Below are positions 29,395 to 40,390 of a stretch of 64,000 nt of DNA, piece after piece. A program made the translations under genes and the position numbers. Every line of letters begins with the position of its first letter. Within the stretch, counting starts at the first letter, position 1. The DNA is from Polytrichum commune (Eukaryota > Streptophyta > Polytrichopsida > Polytrichales > Polytrichaceae): contig OX485807.1 in the NCBI GenBank assembly GCA_950295325.1, positions 35,494,440 through 35,558,439 of the forward strand, in the 5' to 3' direction. The notes beneath the pieces were generated by a model, which worked only from the letters and a program-made list of their open reading frames with translations, was not told the DNA's origin and searched no databases.

Positions 29395-29590
29395 CCCGCT
29401 TCTTCTAGGATATGAAAACACGATTAGTACGAGGCAATAAACAAATATAAATCGAGGCCTTGGCCACTAATTTCCTCGTAATTTTTGAAGCTCGTATGAA
29501 TATTGAATTCATTATCAAAGTAAAGATTCTCATGCTCATTAAATGGTCATATATGTCCCCAAATTATGTTGAGTACTAAGCTTTACCAAT
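29395..29590 (+). repeat. Dispersed repeat ('aagatgattac' family) copy
   Basis: Shares 'gctcgtatgaatat.gaattcattatcaaagta' and 'ccccaaattatgttga' with the copies at 13945-14270 and 47265-47520. It lies just outside the Tc1 element. Non-coding. Confidence 0.55.
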
Positions 29591-29609
29591 TCTCTTTGGA
29601 GGGAAATAA

Positions 29610-29919
29610 GGGTGGGTTTACACTAGGTTCCGAGACAAAAGAAGCTCCAAACTCAAGTGGTCCTATTGGTATGAAGTTGTTTTTTTGGACCCAAGGAGTT
29701 CACACTAAAGTCTAGGTCTAAGGTATGAACAACTGAAGTAGTGCTAATGTGGCATCACTTTTCCACCAAATCTTGGCAAACCCCACTCCATAAACCATCC
29801 AAGTTTGAAAAACCAATAATTAAGCTTAAGTCTAATGTTGAGTACAAAATTAAAGTCCATTAAGGGGTGTTTTGAACCCCAATTTTCTTGGACTTGGGCC
29901 TCTAGTGTAAACCCACCCC
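29610..29919. mobile_element. TIR element with GGGTGGGTTTACACTAG ends
   Basis: Left GGGTGGGTTTACACTAG, right the exact complement CTAGTGTAAACCCACCC. About 310 bp, non-coding, so a MITE. The ends follow the same pattern (G-rich, then ACACTA) as the other TIR elements of the window. No target duplication is obvious. Confidence 0.8.
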
Positions 29920-30467
29920 AGTAGTGCATGTCCTAGAACAAATGAAATTATTGTATTCTTAAAATCATGTAGTCTGGAGTTGGTACACATGTTATGTTTG
30001 GGCTCTTCCTCTAACTCTATCAACATAGCACAAAAGATGTTACAACATACGAGGCTGTGTCACAAAATTGATAATAATCAAATCTAATAAATAAAATGCT
30101 TTCCTTTATTGAAAGTGCTTAGATTATGCATTGTAATGTACCTTGCCTCATGGCCTTGTCATGCAACCAAGCTAGCACCCCTCTTTAAATACACATTCGT
30201 TTGGGGTCCCAAAAACACACATTTGTTTGATGTCAACATAGTCATCCTCTTAAAGTCTCTCAAAAACTCATGTTATGGTAGGGAGGTTCGACATTTTATA
30301 ACATTCAAGGAGCATTGAAGTGGTGTTGGAACCCCCAATGTTTGATGAGATGAAGGGCGGGTGTTTGACTTAAGCCAAAAGATGGCAATTTAAAAAAGGG
30401 CTTTATGGCTAACTTTTGAAGGCCCGTGAAATGGTGCTTTCAAAAATTCAGTATATTGTATAACTTT
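29920..30467. other. Intergenic, nothing recognised
   Basis: AT-rich. The short frames (e.g. 30109-30318) show no motif. Confidence 0.4.
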
Positions 30468-30915
30468 AGGCCCCCCTTCGCACTAGGAGTTGCAACTTGC
30501 AATTTAATGGGGGTTTGATATTGGGATTTGACGAGCGTTCATCCAAAACTATTGGGAGCTTGATCAAGCCTCAAGCTCACAATAAATTTAGGTAAATGTA
30601 AAGTGGACATGAGATATCCTGGAAAGAATGACATTATGATTCAACAAAGGAAAATTCATGACAAATTCAATGCTGGAAAGCTGATTGGCTTTGAACCCAC
30701 AAATCAAGAGCTTAAACTTAACATTCTTAAGCAACCAAGAGCTAGTCGTTGTCGTTCCACATGGGAATCATCAAGGCACCATCTACACGTTGTTACCCCG
30801 ATAAAAGGTTAAGCTCTCAAGTTCCTTTAAGTGATGTGAGTCAACAAACGTGACTAATAAGAGGCTCCTTTCGTCAAGGTCTTTGAGCTCTTATTCTCTA
30901 GTGCAAGGGGGCCTT
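30468..30915. mobile_element. TIR element with AGGCCCCCTTCGCACTAG-type ends
   Basis: The left end reads AGGCCCCCCTTCGCACTAGG. The right end is the complement of AAGGCCCCCTTGCACTAGAG. The 448-bp interior has no gene. Its ends are of the shared G-rich/ACACTA type. Confidence 0.75.
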
Positions 30916-33400
30916 ATCATCATGGCTGGATCGCTACAATATCACTAAATTTGGCATGGTTAGGATGTAACCACAGGGGTCTAGGAAGTGCTACATCTAT
31001 CTACTTCCCCGTGTAGTTAACATATATAAGTATGAACATCCCTGTGCTCCAAGGACCTTCATCGGCTGAATTCACAAACAGTGGAGCCTGCAGGTCCGCA
31101 TGGAGAAGAAACGATTAATGAAAAAAAGGGTAAATATCCAATCCTCCTGTAATCATCACACCACCCAACAGATGTGGGTGAGTGGCTGAAGAATGTGTGA
31201 GGGGCTGCAAATATGCCCGTCTTTATCCCCTTAATGAGGAGCAGTTGGAAGGGGTGTCTTGAATAATGAGAGTTTCTGCCATCCCTATGATCACTAAAGG
31301 GTAGTTCAATGCCTGCTTACACTCAAGTCAGAAGTAGATAAAAGAGTAACTCTGACTTGAGCTTTTACACGAACAGTGCCGCAGAAAGGAGCATCGGTGC
31401 CGACATTGGATTGAATGCTTCACTTTTGCGATCTGCAAACAAAATGATTGCAGTCAGTGCCACATTTCATACTGTCATATGTACCTTGTACAAATCCATA
31501 GCAAATTGATCTTTCACTTGTGCAGTATGTGGCTATTTGGTCACTTGTGAGGTTTAGTTGAGCTGCATAGTTGTACAATGTGACTCTGTCAACCAACCCT
31601 GATGCATTTTGTACCTTGTGGCTCAAGGACATAGCAATTAGTACGTAAGACCTTCAAATAATTTAGGAGCCAGCACTTGCACACCGTTCCCTACATCCCT
31701 TCGTGAGAAAACATTGTAGGTCTCGATCGTCATGAGCCTAATTGGTGTGTACGGGCCGTGCACTTCGATATGGATGATGAGACAGAAGAGTTGCAATGAA
31801 TCAGTCGATAGGTGCTTGGTAGTCAAGAGGTATATACTGGAGGTTATTCATAAGAATAGAGGCTCAGAGAGGGTTGTGCATTACCATGCTATGCACTATG
31901 TGCGCATGTAGAATTGCCTTCTCAGCACTTCCCAGGTCACAACCCAAAACTCTGCACACACAAGATAAATCGTTTAGACTACACTGTAGCAGTCCCAGAA
32001 GCTAGTTAGTAAGGTCTGATGTTACTGACAAGAAATCAAGTCACAGGCAATGGATCCAGGTAGTCAACATCTACTGCGCATCCCCAATTGTTGGTAGACC
32101 CCAAGTAGGCATCCATGTTTAAACTTGCTGCTTCTTTTTCAAACAGTCAGCACCACAAGTAAGATCAAGCCCCGGTCAAGCTTGCACAGAGCTGTTCATA
32201 TGAGTTTATAGTCTGATGAACCACATGAAACACCTAAATATTTTCTCACTTCTGAGGAGTACTTTCTTCCTGAAAAGTGATCATTAGAAAGGCATTTCAC
32301 TTGTGCAATCCAGGATGTCCTTTAAACTGGTGTAAAGCCAATCGAGAAGGTTAGTATGTGACGCTGGTCTTGAAAGTCATAAACAGCACACAGAAGCAAA
32401 ATGCTGGAGTTTCCTACAAATACACGAACGTCCTGGAGGCACAGCAAGCATTACGCTGTGCACGTTGTGATTTTCTAGCTGAGACAAAATCGGTTGGATT
32501 AGTATTGAAGATGAAAATCTCTTTCAAACTTCCCTTTAAGATATTGATGTTTAGTGTGGTCATTTTCTTAAATTCCCTGTCTTCATTCTACTTGTACACA
32601 GGGTTTCAGGATCCAAAGAACTTCCATAATTGTGTCCAATGTGAGTCTAATTTGTGGTAACTCCTTGCAATACAGAAATACAGGATAGATGATTACCTCG
32701 AAGAGGTGCACTGAACCCACGCTCTAATAGTTGCCTGGGAGCACTCAGGAGTTATCATATTTGATCTCCTAACAATTGCAAAATGATATGTGGTCGCTTC
32801 CAGCCTGCCGAATTGTCAGAAACAGCACAATAAAAATAAGTTACAATTTAGTAGCATAAGAGTCTCCCGAAGCAACAGAGCAAAACCATACTGTTGCGAA
32901 GGAAATTAAAGACGCAATTTCAATGCTGCAGTACTTTATGCAATATGTGGTCTGCGCTCTCCTCACGCCAAGTGGTATGACTGTCAAAATGGAGGTGTTG
33001 TTAGTTACTTAGCGTCTTCAGAGAGCACAAGCGGGACGGCGATCCGATTCAATGTTTTCAATAACGCTCTTCGGTTCGCTCAGGCAACTTTTCAAAAGCA
33101 TTTACTCGACTATTTGATCATGTACTACTGCTTCCCAATCAATTCAGTGCAAGTGAAATTCGTACGATCCCGCAGGAAACATTTACATAAAATGATAAGA
33201 AAGTCTAAGAACGAAGAATATGTCAACCACATGCTTGTCCTGGTCAGGATGCACTTTCAATAGAACAGGTAAAGTTTTTAAAAGTGGAAGTTTTCTGTTA
33301 TTGTAGAAGACCAGTTCACGTGCATTAATTTGTAACATCTGACGCGATGCAATAGTTCTCGATTACATTATAGTTGGGAGACTTGTGTGAAATATGCTTA
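30916..33400. other. Non-repetitive region, moderate GC; possible transcript downstream of OSR gene
   Basis: From about 31080 this stretch lacks matches to the dispersed repeats and is less AT-rich. Frames on the - strand (31420-31632 with a Cys-rich tail; 31638-31826) and + strand (32358-32660) show no known domain. An acceptor-like TTTGTTTGCAG occurs on the - strand at about 31433. It may be 3' UTR or introns of a - strand transcript shared with the OSR gene; this is inference. Confidence 0.35.
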
Positions 33401-33407
33401 CCAGGAG

Positions 33408-33602
33408 TCACACGCTTGTGGCAACGGTATTGAATTCGGACGGCACGAACGCGATGAACATGAGCATGATTAAGATGAGGACAGGGAGCAGCATAATAAT
33501 AGGTGGCGGGGGAGGCAATGGCGGCAGCAAAAGAGGTAGCACCAGCAGCATAAGTGAGAGGCTCAGTAGCAGCACCGCTGATAGCAGCCTAAAATTCACC
33601 AT
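33408..33602 (-). CDS. OSR/ARGOS-type organ-size microprotein
   Basis: The product has 64 residues. An N-terminal hydrophobic segment (5-22) is followed by the proline-rich loop LPLLLPPLPPPPP (22-34), a second hydrophobic segment (35-53) and FVPS (52-55). Two TM segments joined by a conserved Leu/Pro loop, closed by an F-M/V-P-S motif, is the OSR domain of the plant ARGOS, ARGOS-LIKE and OSR1/OSR2 proteins. Those are known to promote organ growth and dampen ethylene response from the endomembrane system. The family's variable hydrophilic N-terminus is almost absent here. An in-frame TAA at 33609-33611 shows that the ORF is not continued upstream unless spliced. The gene lies alone in a GC-rich, non-repetitive island. 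The + strand frame over the same bases is a Ser/Gly-rich shadow. Confidence 0.8.
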   Translation of the reverse strand: MVNFRLLSAVLLLSLSLMLLVLPLLLPPLPPPPPIIMLLPVLILIMLMFIAFVPSEFNTVATSV

Positions 33603-35708
33603 CAAACTTTAAATGCTCTTCTTGTGAACTACTCGATCTCTTGCAAACCGCCAGAACGACGCTTCAGCCGAACGCACGACCAAGAAGCAGCTCAGAAACC
33701 CGTCCGGCCAGCTTTACGGCTTGCATCCCCAGAGCGCCTGAGAAAAATATGTCGCCGATCAATCGGAAAGCGTCACGTTACCAATCAATCCAAAGAAAAG
33801 CTTCAACTCCGGCAGCAGCGACCAGCTAACCTTATTATGCTGGACAAGGGGCTGCTGCCCCATCTCTAGCGTCTCCTCACGGCTACGATCGATAAGACTC
33901 TCCTTTCTTTCCGCTCTCGAGTTTCGATCCCTCTAATATATTGTACAACATCGTGTGTGTGCAAATTTCAGTCGCCTGTATGATCAAGCCATTGGACTGC
34001 GAAAGGCTGCACGAGAAGCGCGAGTGAAGTTAGAGTAACTCCAGCTCTCACATTGAAAGGAGAGTAGGAAGCAATGATCGAGGTCCCCAAACGATCAGGG
34101 CTACCTCTCGGAATTAATCCGTCGGCAACCCTCTGTCATGTGTACAAGAAGTCTCAATAACAGTTCCTCTTGCAACTTGAAGCAGTGGCCCCCGCCGCAA
34201 TGACAGACATTGTTGTGCCAGGCTGGTTCCAAGTAGAAATGTGTATCATGACATAAGCAAGTGCACTCTGATTCCGTACGAAACCTGCCCGAGTACAGAG
34301 ACCGTGTCAGAGTGCATGAACCTCCCGGGACGCGCGGCAAGCGATGCATGAACCTCCAGGAAATAAAAATATGTATCCAAGAACAAACACAAATTCCTCA
34401 CGACTCCGTTCCTGGCCTGTTTTGTTCCCTTGCAATTGCCACTGTGGGAGATTGATCGCAACAACAATTGCTGCGCCTGAGTCCCCAATGGACACCGGAC
34501 TCGTGCCACTGCGAGGTCGCTGTCAAGGAGAAACGCAGCAAACACGTCTCCTCGATTTAAAGCTGTACTGCAGTGCGCTGGATCAGTGGTGTCTTTCGCC
34601 GGCCTTCTTCAGCAGGGCGATCGCTTTTTAAGACGAGGCATATCGAAACACACTCAAACTCTGCACATAAATAAACTAAAGCAATTAGCAGACACTAAGA
34701 TCAGTTCACACGCTAATCTTAACAAGAGGAGAGCGCACCCTAAGCACCGCGGACAGAAACCCCCTCAGCTGCTTCCTCCACCTCCTCACAGTGGAGCCGA
34801 ATACCTAAGTCCAATGCTCTCTCCACTCACACAATCACGCCACTACTAAGTAGACCTCTAAGTACACATATCACATGGGAAAAGAACTCAATCGTACTCG
34901 TTCCCTGCCTCTCTCCCCTCCCTCCCTGCCCGGCTAAGTAACAATTTGGAGCAGCTGGTGACGGAACCCACGAAGCTCGTGCCGAGGTCGAATGCATTCA
35001 CCTGGCTGCAAGTGCAACTGCGCTCCACTCCACGCACATAATCAAGCCACCCCTAATTAGTAGACCTCTACAGTAAGTACACATATCACGTGGAACAACA
35101 ACTCGATCGGACATTTGGAGCAGGTGGCGACGGAACCTGCGAAGCCGGGGTGGTCGAATGCATTCACCTGGCTGCAAGCGCAACTGCGTGGAAACAGTAA
35201 AGCGGGGCACAGTGTCCTACAGACTCCACTATTTTAGGCCGCAGAGAGGAGCACTGTCAGCAGCACCGGGTGTGGCCTACCTCTATCTTACACAATTAAC
35301 CTAGCAACGTCACGAGGGGAGGTCATGCGGACGGGGAGCTAGACGTCGATCCGAGCTCAGTATCTCATAAGTAATGTAAGTTATTAGCGCACCTGGGGTT
35401 GCAGGTTGGCTTCATTCATGGCCTGGACGCTGCCTGAAACTCATCTGTGACGATTCCGCACCCTGAGCTCCGGGGAGCGTGCGGGTTTTGAGTTGGGCCT
35501 CGGCTATGGCGGAGCTCCACCAGCCCTAGTGCCTGGCCTCGGCGTAGGGGTAGCCTAGGCCCTACGCCTCCTTCCCCTTAATCCTCTCCATCGGTCGGCC
35601 TCTCCCTGCCGTCCGATCCCGCGGTGGGCCCCGCCGTCCCCCCCCCCACTTCCCCCTGCTGCTTGCATCTGCGTGCCCTTGCTTCCTGTTTTAACTTCAT
35701 CATTCGGA
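33603..35708 (-). promoter_or_regulatory. GC-rich 5' region of the OSR-type gene
   Basis: This roughly 2-kb block is GC- and CpG-richer than the surroundings and free of the window's dispersed repeats up to the MITE at 35709. It plausibly holds the promoter and leader of the - strand OSR gene. Several 60-99-codon frames occur on both strands without motifs. A local palindrome surrounds 'cgtaggggtagcctaggcc' at 35543-35567. No TATA box was assigned. Confidence 0.4.
34815..35195. repeat. Tandem duplication upstream of the OSR gene
   Basis: About 34815-35020 and 35023-35195 are head-to-tail copies sharing 'tagtagacctcta', 'agtacacatatcac.tgg' and 'gtcgaatgcattcacctggc' (34987 and 35153; offset 166). 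The first copy has an extra CT-rich insert (about 34903-34945). It is the only repeat in this island. Confidence 0.85.
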
Positions 35709-36392
35709 ACATCAAATGTGGTATTTAGTGTCACCAATCCTAATGGCCTTGCTCAACACCACACTAAATAGGATATTTAGTGTTTGATACACTAAATATG
35801 AATGCATACACCAAATATCAATAACCCTGTGAAAGTAAGTAACATAAAATGTCAACTTAAACACTAAATATCAACTACAATAATATGCAGAAGTTACATG
35901 TTTGAATTTAGTAAGGCTATGAAAAATAAAAATAAAAATGATAAAAAGGAGAATTCTAACATATCTTCTAACACTAGTTATCAAGGAATTGAAAATCAGT
36001 GTTGAGCAAGGTAGGGTGGTAACAATGTTAAATATAATCAAACCCTAAATATCCTATTCAGTGTACTTGAAAACTGTTGTATAGTGCCACCAACACTAAA
36101 TGTGAACCCAACATTATGTGTTTTTCCTTGTAAACTTCTAGGGGGATTATAAATTTACAGTGTTGCAATTACTGTCACTTACCAAGTGATTTTTCATCCA
36201 AATTTCAATCATCCATGATAATAATATTTCATCACAAGTTGCTGAGAAGAGAAGATAGGGTTTTGGCCAATGGATGAACTCATCCATCATCCATGACAAA
36301 TATTTGTTCACTTATTCATAAGAAGTGTCATCTGAAAAGTTACCATAGCGACATAAAATACCATATGACACTAAATATCATATTTAATGTAG
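35709..36392 (-). mobile_element. MITE, CTACACTAAAT family, copy B, with a nested relative
   Basis: This is the inverted counterpart of copy A. The right end is 'catatttaatgtag' and the left end a degenerate 'caaatgtggtatttagtgtc'. The core is identical in type ('ccaatggatgaactcatcc'). A second element is inserted at 35761-36064. Confidence 0.8.
35761..36064 (+). mobile_element. Nested MITE of a related family (304 bp)
   Basis: Its ends are ACACTAAATAGGATATTTAG on the left and the complement of ACACTGAATAGGATATTTAG on the right. It splits copy B between 'gctcaacacc' and 'acttgaaaactg', blocks that adjoin one another in copies A, C and D. Its 'gttgagcaagg' block matches the main family in the opposite orientation, so it is a sister family inserted in a relative. 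Confidence 0.75.
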
Positions 36393-37563
36393 TTCGAGAT
36401 CGTTCTCACTCATGCAGTATTTGAGAATGGAGTATAGTATATAGGGAGTCTCAAGTCTTTTTTTTATAATTAAACTATTCAGTTGATAGTAGCCTAAAAT
36501 CTCACAGAGGCTATTGCACCAATGAACAAGGAGAGTTGTACACTAGTTACATATGAAATTGGTTGACAATAATGCCCAAACATGTCCCCGGACATTGTAC
36601 CACACTCTGCCACTCTAAGGAATTAGTTGGTATGACACCATCTTGATGTACTTTTAGTCCCATCAACCTTTTTGGCTTCCCAATTTTTAAAAGCAATTTC
36701 ATTTCATGTTGTAAGGTAGAGTCTAGACATGCCTAATTCAACTCCTTATCTTAATCGGTCATGTATATTTGAGTGGTGTAGAGTGTATACTATATTACTA
36801 ATATTTATATCATTTTTATATATTAAAATCAATTGAAAATTCTATTAGCCGCCTTCTTTTCAACCTAGACATTGAATACATTGGACCATGGTAACAGGTG
36901 TGATTGGTCACTGGTGTAGTTTTTTCAGTCATGCCGTAAAGTTTGAATGGTCATTTTCCACACGTGATCAAGTGTTGTGAGAATAAAATGATTTGGGGTT
37001 TCTCATGGTTTTAGTTGACAATCCAAAGCCATGACCAAAGAAATCCACATCACACTCTAGAAGCCTTGTTCATGGTGCAGACATAGAGTAAAGCATACTT
37101 AGACTAGACATAGAGTTTTTAATGAAAATCTAATTCAAGCAGCCCACTCAAGGAAATCATTTTTAGAAGAAATTGATGCTTCAAAAACAAATGTTGTAAA
37201 ATACTTCCCATGATGTTGTATATTATTGTAAAATACTTCCCATGAAGTTGTGATTAACTTAAGGACACTGGGCTCACATTCACATCGGTGCAAGAGGATT
37301 GATGTTTCTTTTCTTCATATTGTATGAGATTATGCATTTGGTGAAGGTCCTCGTGTTGGTCGATTAGTGGTTTGTTTCATTGAACCCACCACCCAAATGT
37401 GGCATCGCCCTAGGTGGTGAAAGAATTTCACAATGACATCACACATCAAACTTGGTGAAGGCAGTTTAATGAATCCAAATGGTTGATAGATGAATTCAAA
37501 AACAACATTTCAACTTATCCCATATTCTCCAAGGAGTTTATTTACAATTATCCAATGAAGCAG
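36393..37563. other. Intergenic with inverted relatives of 2.3 kb and 5.1 kb repeats
   Basis: About 36600-36730 and 36890-37075 are inverted copies of sequences near 2340-2470 and 5100-5290. No gene is seen. Confidence 0.5.
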
Positions 37564-38270
37564 CCTTAGGAGGTGGACTCTTCATGCCATGTATGAACTA
37601 ACGTCAATGTAAGAATTAGCATACATAATATAAATAAGGGAGAGGTTTTTTTCTCTCTCTCTCTACTATGTACAATTAAGTAAATTGCTAAGAGTTTTGA
37701 AGTGAAGGTAGATGTGCAAGAGGAGGCCATGAGGTTCAAAGAAAATTCTCACAATAGATGACACGTTAGTTTCATCCAGTTCACATTCTTATCCATTGTT
37801 ATCATATGTTAATAATCCTCAATGACTATCTTGTTCATTATTGTTAGGGTTTGCATTTGTGTTTTAGGTTTTTGCAAATTGGAGGCTCTTGGAACGCTTG
37901 TGGGCTCCCTTGAGTTTTGCTCTCTAGATTGTGGCTAAGTTATTGTGCTCTTGTATTTGTTTGTATTTTATGCAATCATTGAGTGACATGCTATGGATGA
38001 CAACCTATTCTATGACTTTCTCATTAGAAAGTGAAGTGAATTTTATAAATGTTACAATCCTTTGAAATTCATGATTTATACTTTATAAATGTAGTGGATG
38101 TATTTATCACAAGACATTGGAAACCTTAATATAAATACACAAGTGCACTTTCTAGCTTGCCATTACTACATGTACATTTTTTAACCTATAAAATTCTTGT
38201 ATGTAGGGGGTTACTTTAATAGTGACCCACACACGTCATTTATGTTTACAATAAAGAGTCCACCACCTGG
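37564..38270 (+). mobile_element. TIR element, GGTGGACTCTTCAT family, copy 1
   Basis: Left end AGGAGGTGGACTCTTCATG; right end the complement of CCAGGTGGTGGACTCTTTA. The body includes 'ttagggtttgcatttgtg', 'ggctcttggaacgc' and 'gtgggctcccttgag', all found again at 38679-39390, 56235-56775 and inverted at 58395-59222. No intact ORF. Confidence 0.75.
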
Positions 38271-38454
38271 GGATGCAACCTACATGACTCTTGCCTCCCC
38301 GAGGGGTCCCTTGATTTGGATAACACCCTCCCCTTCAAACCTTACTGAATACAGAACATTCATTTGTTCTATACTTTGATAAGACAGTGCTTGCCCTTGA
38401 CGATCCTGATACCACTAGCACTAGCAATATCAATGCCAACACTAATACTTTGTG

Positions 38455-38678
38455 TCCCCCAGGGGGTGCACTATACTAAACCCTTACGACTATACATGAG
38501 TGCATAAAAGGGGTTTTAATTTGAACTTTGTCATATTATGTATACATATGCTACACAAAACATTACTCGTAGTTATGTACATGTACGAAGGACCTTTAAA
38601 ACAAATACAACGTATGTACTTGTATGTGGTGCCACTAGATTTTATAGCATATATATATATTGGACGAAACTAGGTTCG
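38455..38678 (+). repeat. Fragment related to the 43.5-kb element
   Basis: 'gggggtgcactatac..aaa', 'gagtgcataaaaggggt', 'tgctacacaaaacatta' and 'gtggtgccactaga' parallel 43475-43660, with the same order of blocks. It ends where GGTGGACTCTTCAT copy 2 begins. Confidence 0.55.
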
Positions 38679-39390
38679 GGGGGTGGACTCTTCATACCAC
38701 GTACGAACTAACATGAATGTAAGAAGGGGTATTATTTGAGGCACCAATGTACAAAATATTCATAAGGGAGAGGTATTATTTTCCTATGGTGTGTACATCC
38801 AAGAAGGCTATTTAAAAATTTGAAGTAAAGGTAGATGTACAAAGGGGGCCCTAAGATTTAGAGAAAAACTTGACAATAAATGTTCTAGTCTCATACAATT
38901 TACATTTTCATTCATTATTTGTCATATGGACCTAATAGTCCTCAATGACTACCCTATCTATTCTTGTTAGGGTTTGAATTTTGGGTTCTAGGTGTTTACA
39001 AACTGGAGGCTCTTGGAGTGCTCATGGGCTCCCTCAAGATTCGCTCTCCATATTGTGGCTATTAATGCGCATTGGTCTTTGTTTCTTTGATGTAATCACT
39101 GAGTTACATGATGTGGATGCAACAATGTTCAATGATTATCTCATTTGAAAGTGAAAGTGGATTTCATATAAAGTCGTATTTTATTCATGATTTATATCTC
39201 GTATATGTAGTGGAGGCATTTATCACATTAAACTGAAAAGCTTAATCCAAATACATGAATCCATTTTCTAGGATGCAGTTAGTACGTATACATTTGTTTT
39301 TCTCTATAAATTTCTTGTATATAGGGAGTTTAATTTTAAAGTGACCATGCACATCATTTAGGTTTCAAATGGAGAGGTCCACCCTCTGGG
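38679..39390 (+). mobile_element. TIR element, GGTGGACTCTTCAT family, copy 2
   Basis: Left end GGGGGGTGGACTCTTCAT; right end about 'gaggtccaccctctggg'. The body is colinear with copy 1 at 37564-38270, so two copies lie head-to-tail 400 bp apart. Non-coding. Confidence 0.75.
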
Positions 39391-40019
39391 AAATTAGGAT
39401 GCCGAGTTGCAAAGTGAGCTTTGACATGCCTTGGATGTTCTAGTTGATGAGCATCAAAGTGTTGAATTCCCCACTCAATTTCATATGAAATCCACTGTGA
39501 CTTATGTAAATGTAGGGGACCCTAGAATTTTCAAAAGCATATTTAATAGTCAATTGAATGGCAATCCAACATTATTTTAAATATTGATTGACTTGGATCA
39601 AGGCGAGCATATTCTATACGAAGCCCAAACTCCTTACCGTCGGAGACCATAACACTATGTTAAATCTTGGTTGTGATTGCCATGTGTGTTTTTTAAACAC
39701 TCCTGAAGCTAAAATTATATACAAAACAAGGTAGACCAAAAAAATTGCTCCATTTAAGGTTTGGTTTGCTGAGAGGGTTTATAGAATGCATGGAAAATTT
39801 GATATCGTTTGGTGGAGAAAAGGAATCCAATGGACTTGATGGATCGTCCATTGAACATGGAGACTGGCTTATCATCGATTACGCTTGTGAGAGTAATCAA
39901 TCATAAGCCGCCAACACATAAACCTTAACTCCGTTTACCTAGAAATTGTGGATCTCATCCACATCGGCATTACATGGCCCAAGTGAGCAGTTAAATGAAC
40001 CTAGTCGACTATGGATACG
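39391..40019. other. Intergenic, nothing recognised
   Basis: AT-rich. A 'catggagactggctta' block at about 39858 recurs at 44617, hinting at another fragment of the 43.5-kb element. Confidence 0.35.
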
Positions 40020-40225
40020 TTGACCTTAGTTACAGATGAACTAGTTGAGTTTGAAAAATAACCGGTCGAAGTTCAAGACTTCAGGAAGATTACCCATCAT
40101 TTTAGAGGAGTCTATAAAATATACCTCAAATTAGTAAAGAAAACCCGGAAGATGTCAACATGTAACTGGTGGGACTTGGAAACACTACCAGGACCTTGAC
40201 CGATTATGCCCAAAAATCTCCCCAG
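40020..40225 (-). repeat. Dispersed repeat ('ggcataat-cggtc' family) copy 2, inverted
   Basis: Reads 'ttagttacagatgaacta', 'gttgagttt' and later 'gaccgattatgcccaaaaat', the complement of the copies at 15360, 48240 and 62520. Confidence 0.7.
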
Positions 40226-40390
40226 ACACTGGGATGAGGGAGGTTCACACTTAACAATATATTATGGTGCAGCATGATCTATCTATTTATGAAGGCCCGA
40301 GCGTTTAACTTCATTTATTCCTTGAGATTGGTAAAGATCTGGGTAATCAATGAGAACAAATTGATGATGCATGATGTGTTCTAATATCTC

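Noticed and set aside
33394-33612. Ser/Gly-rich 72-codon + strand frame
   Set aside because: It is the complement of the OSR-type gene. Leucine and proline codons on the - strand produce the Ser/Gly-rich reading.
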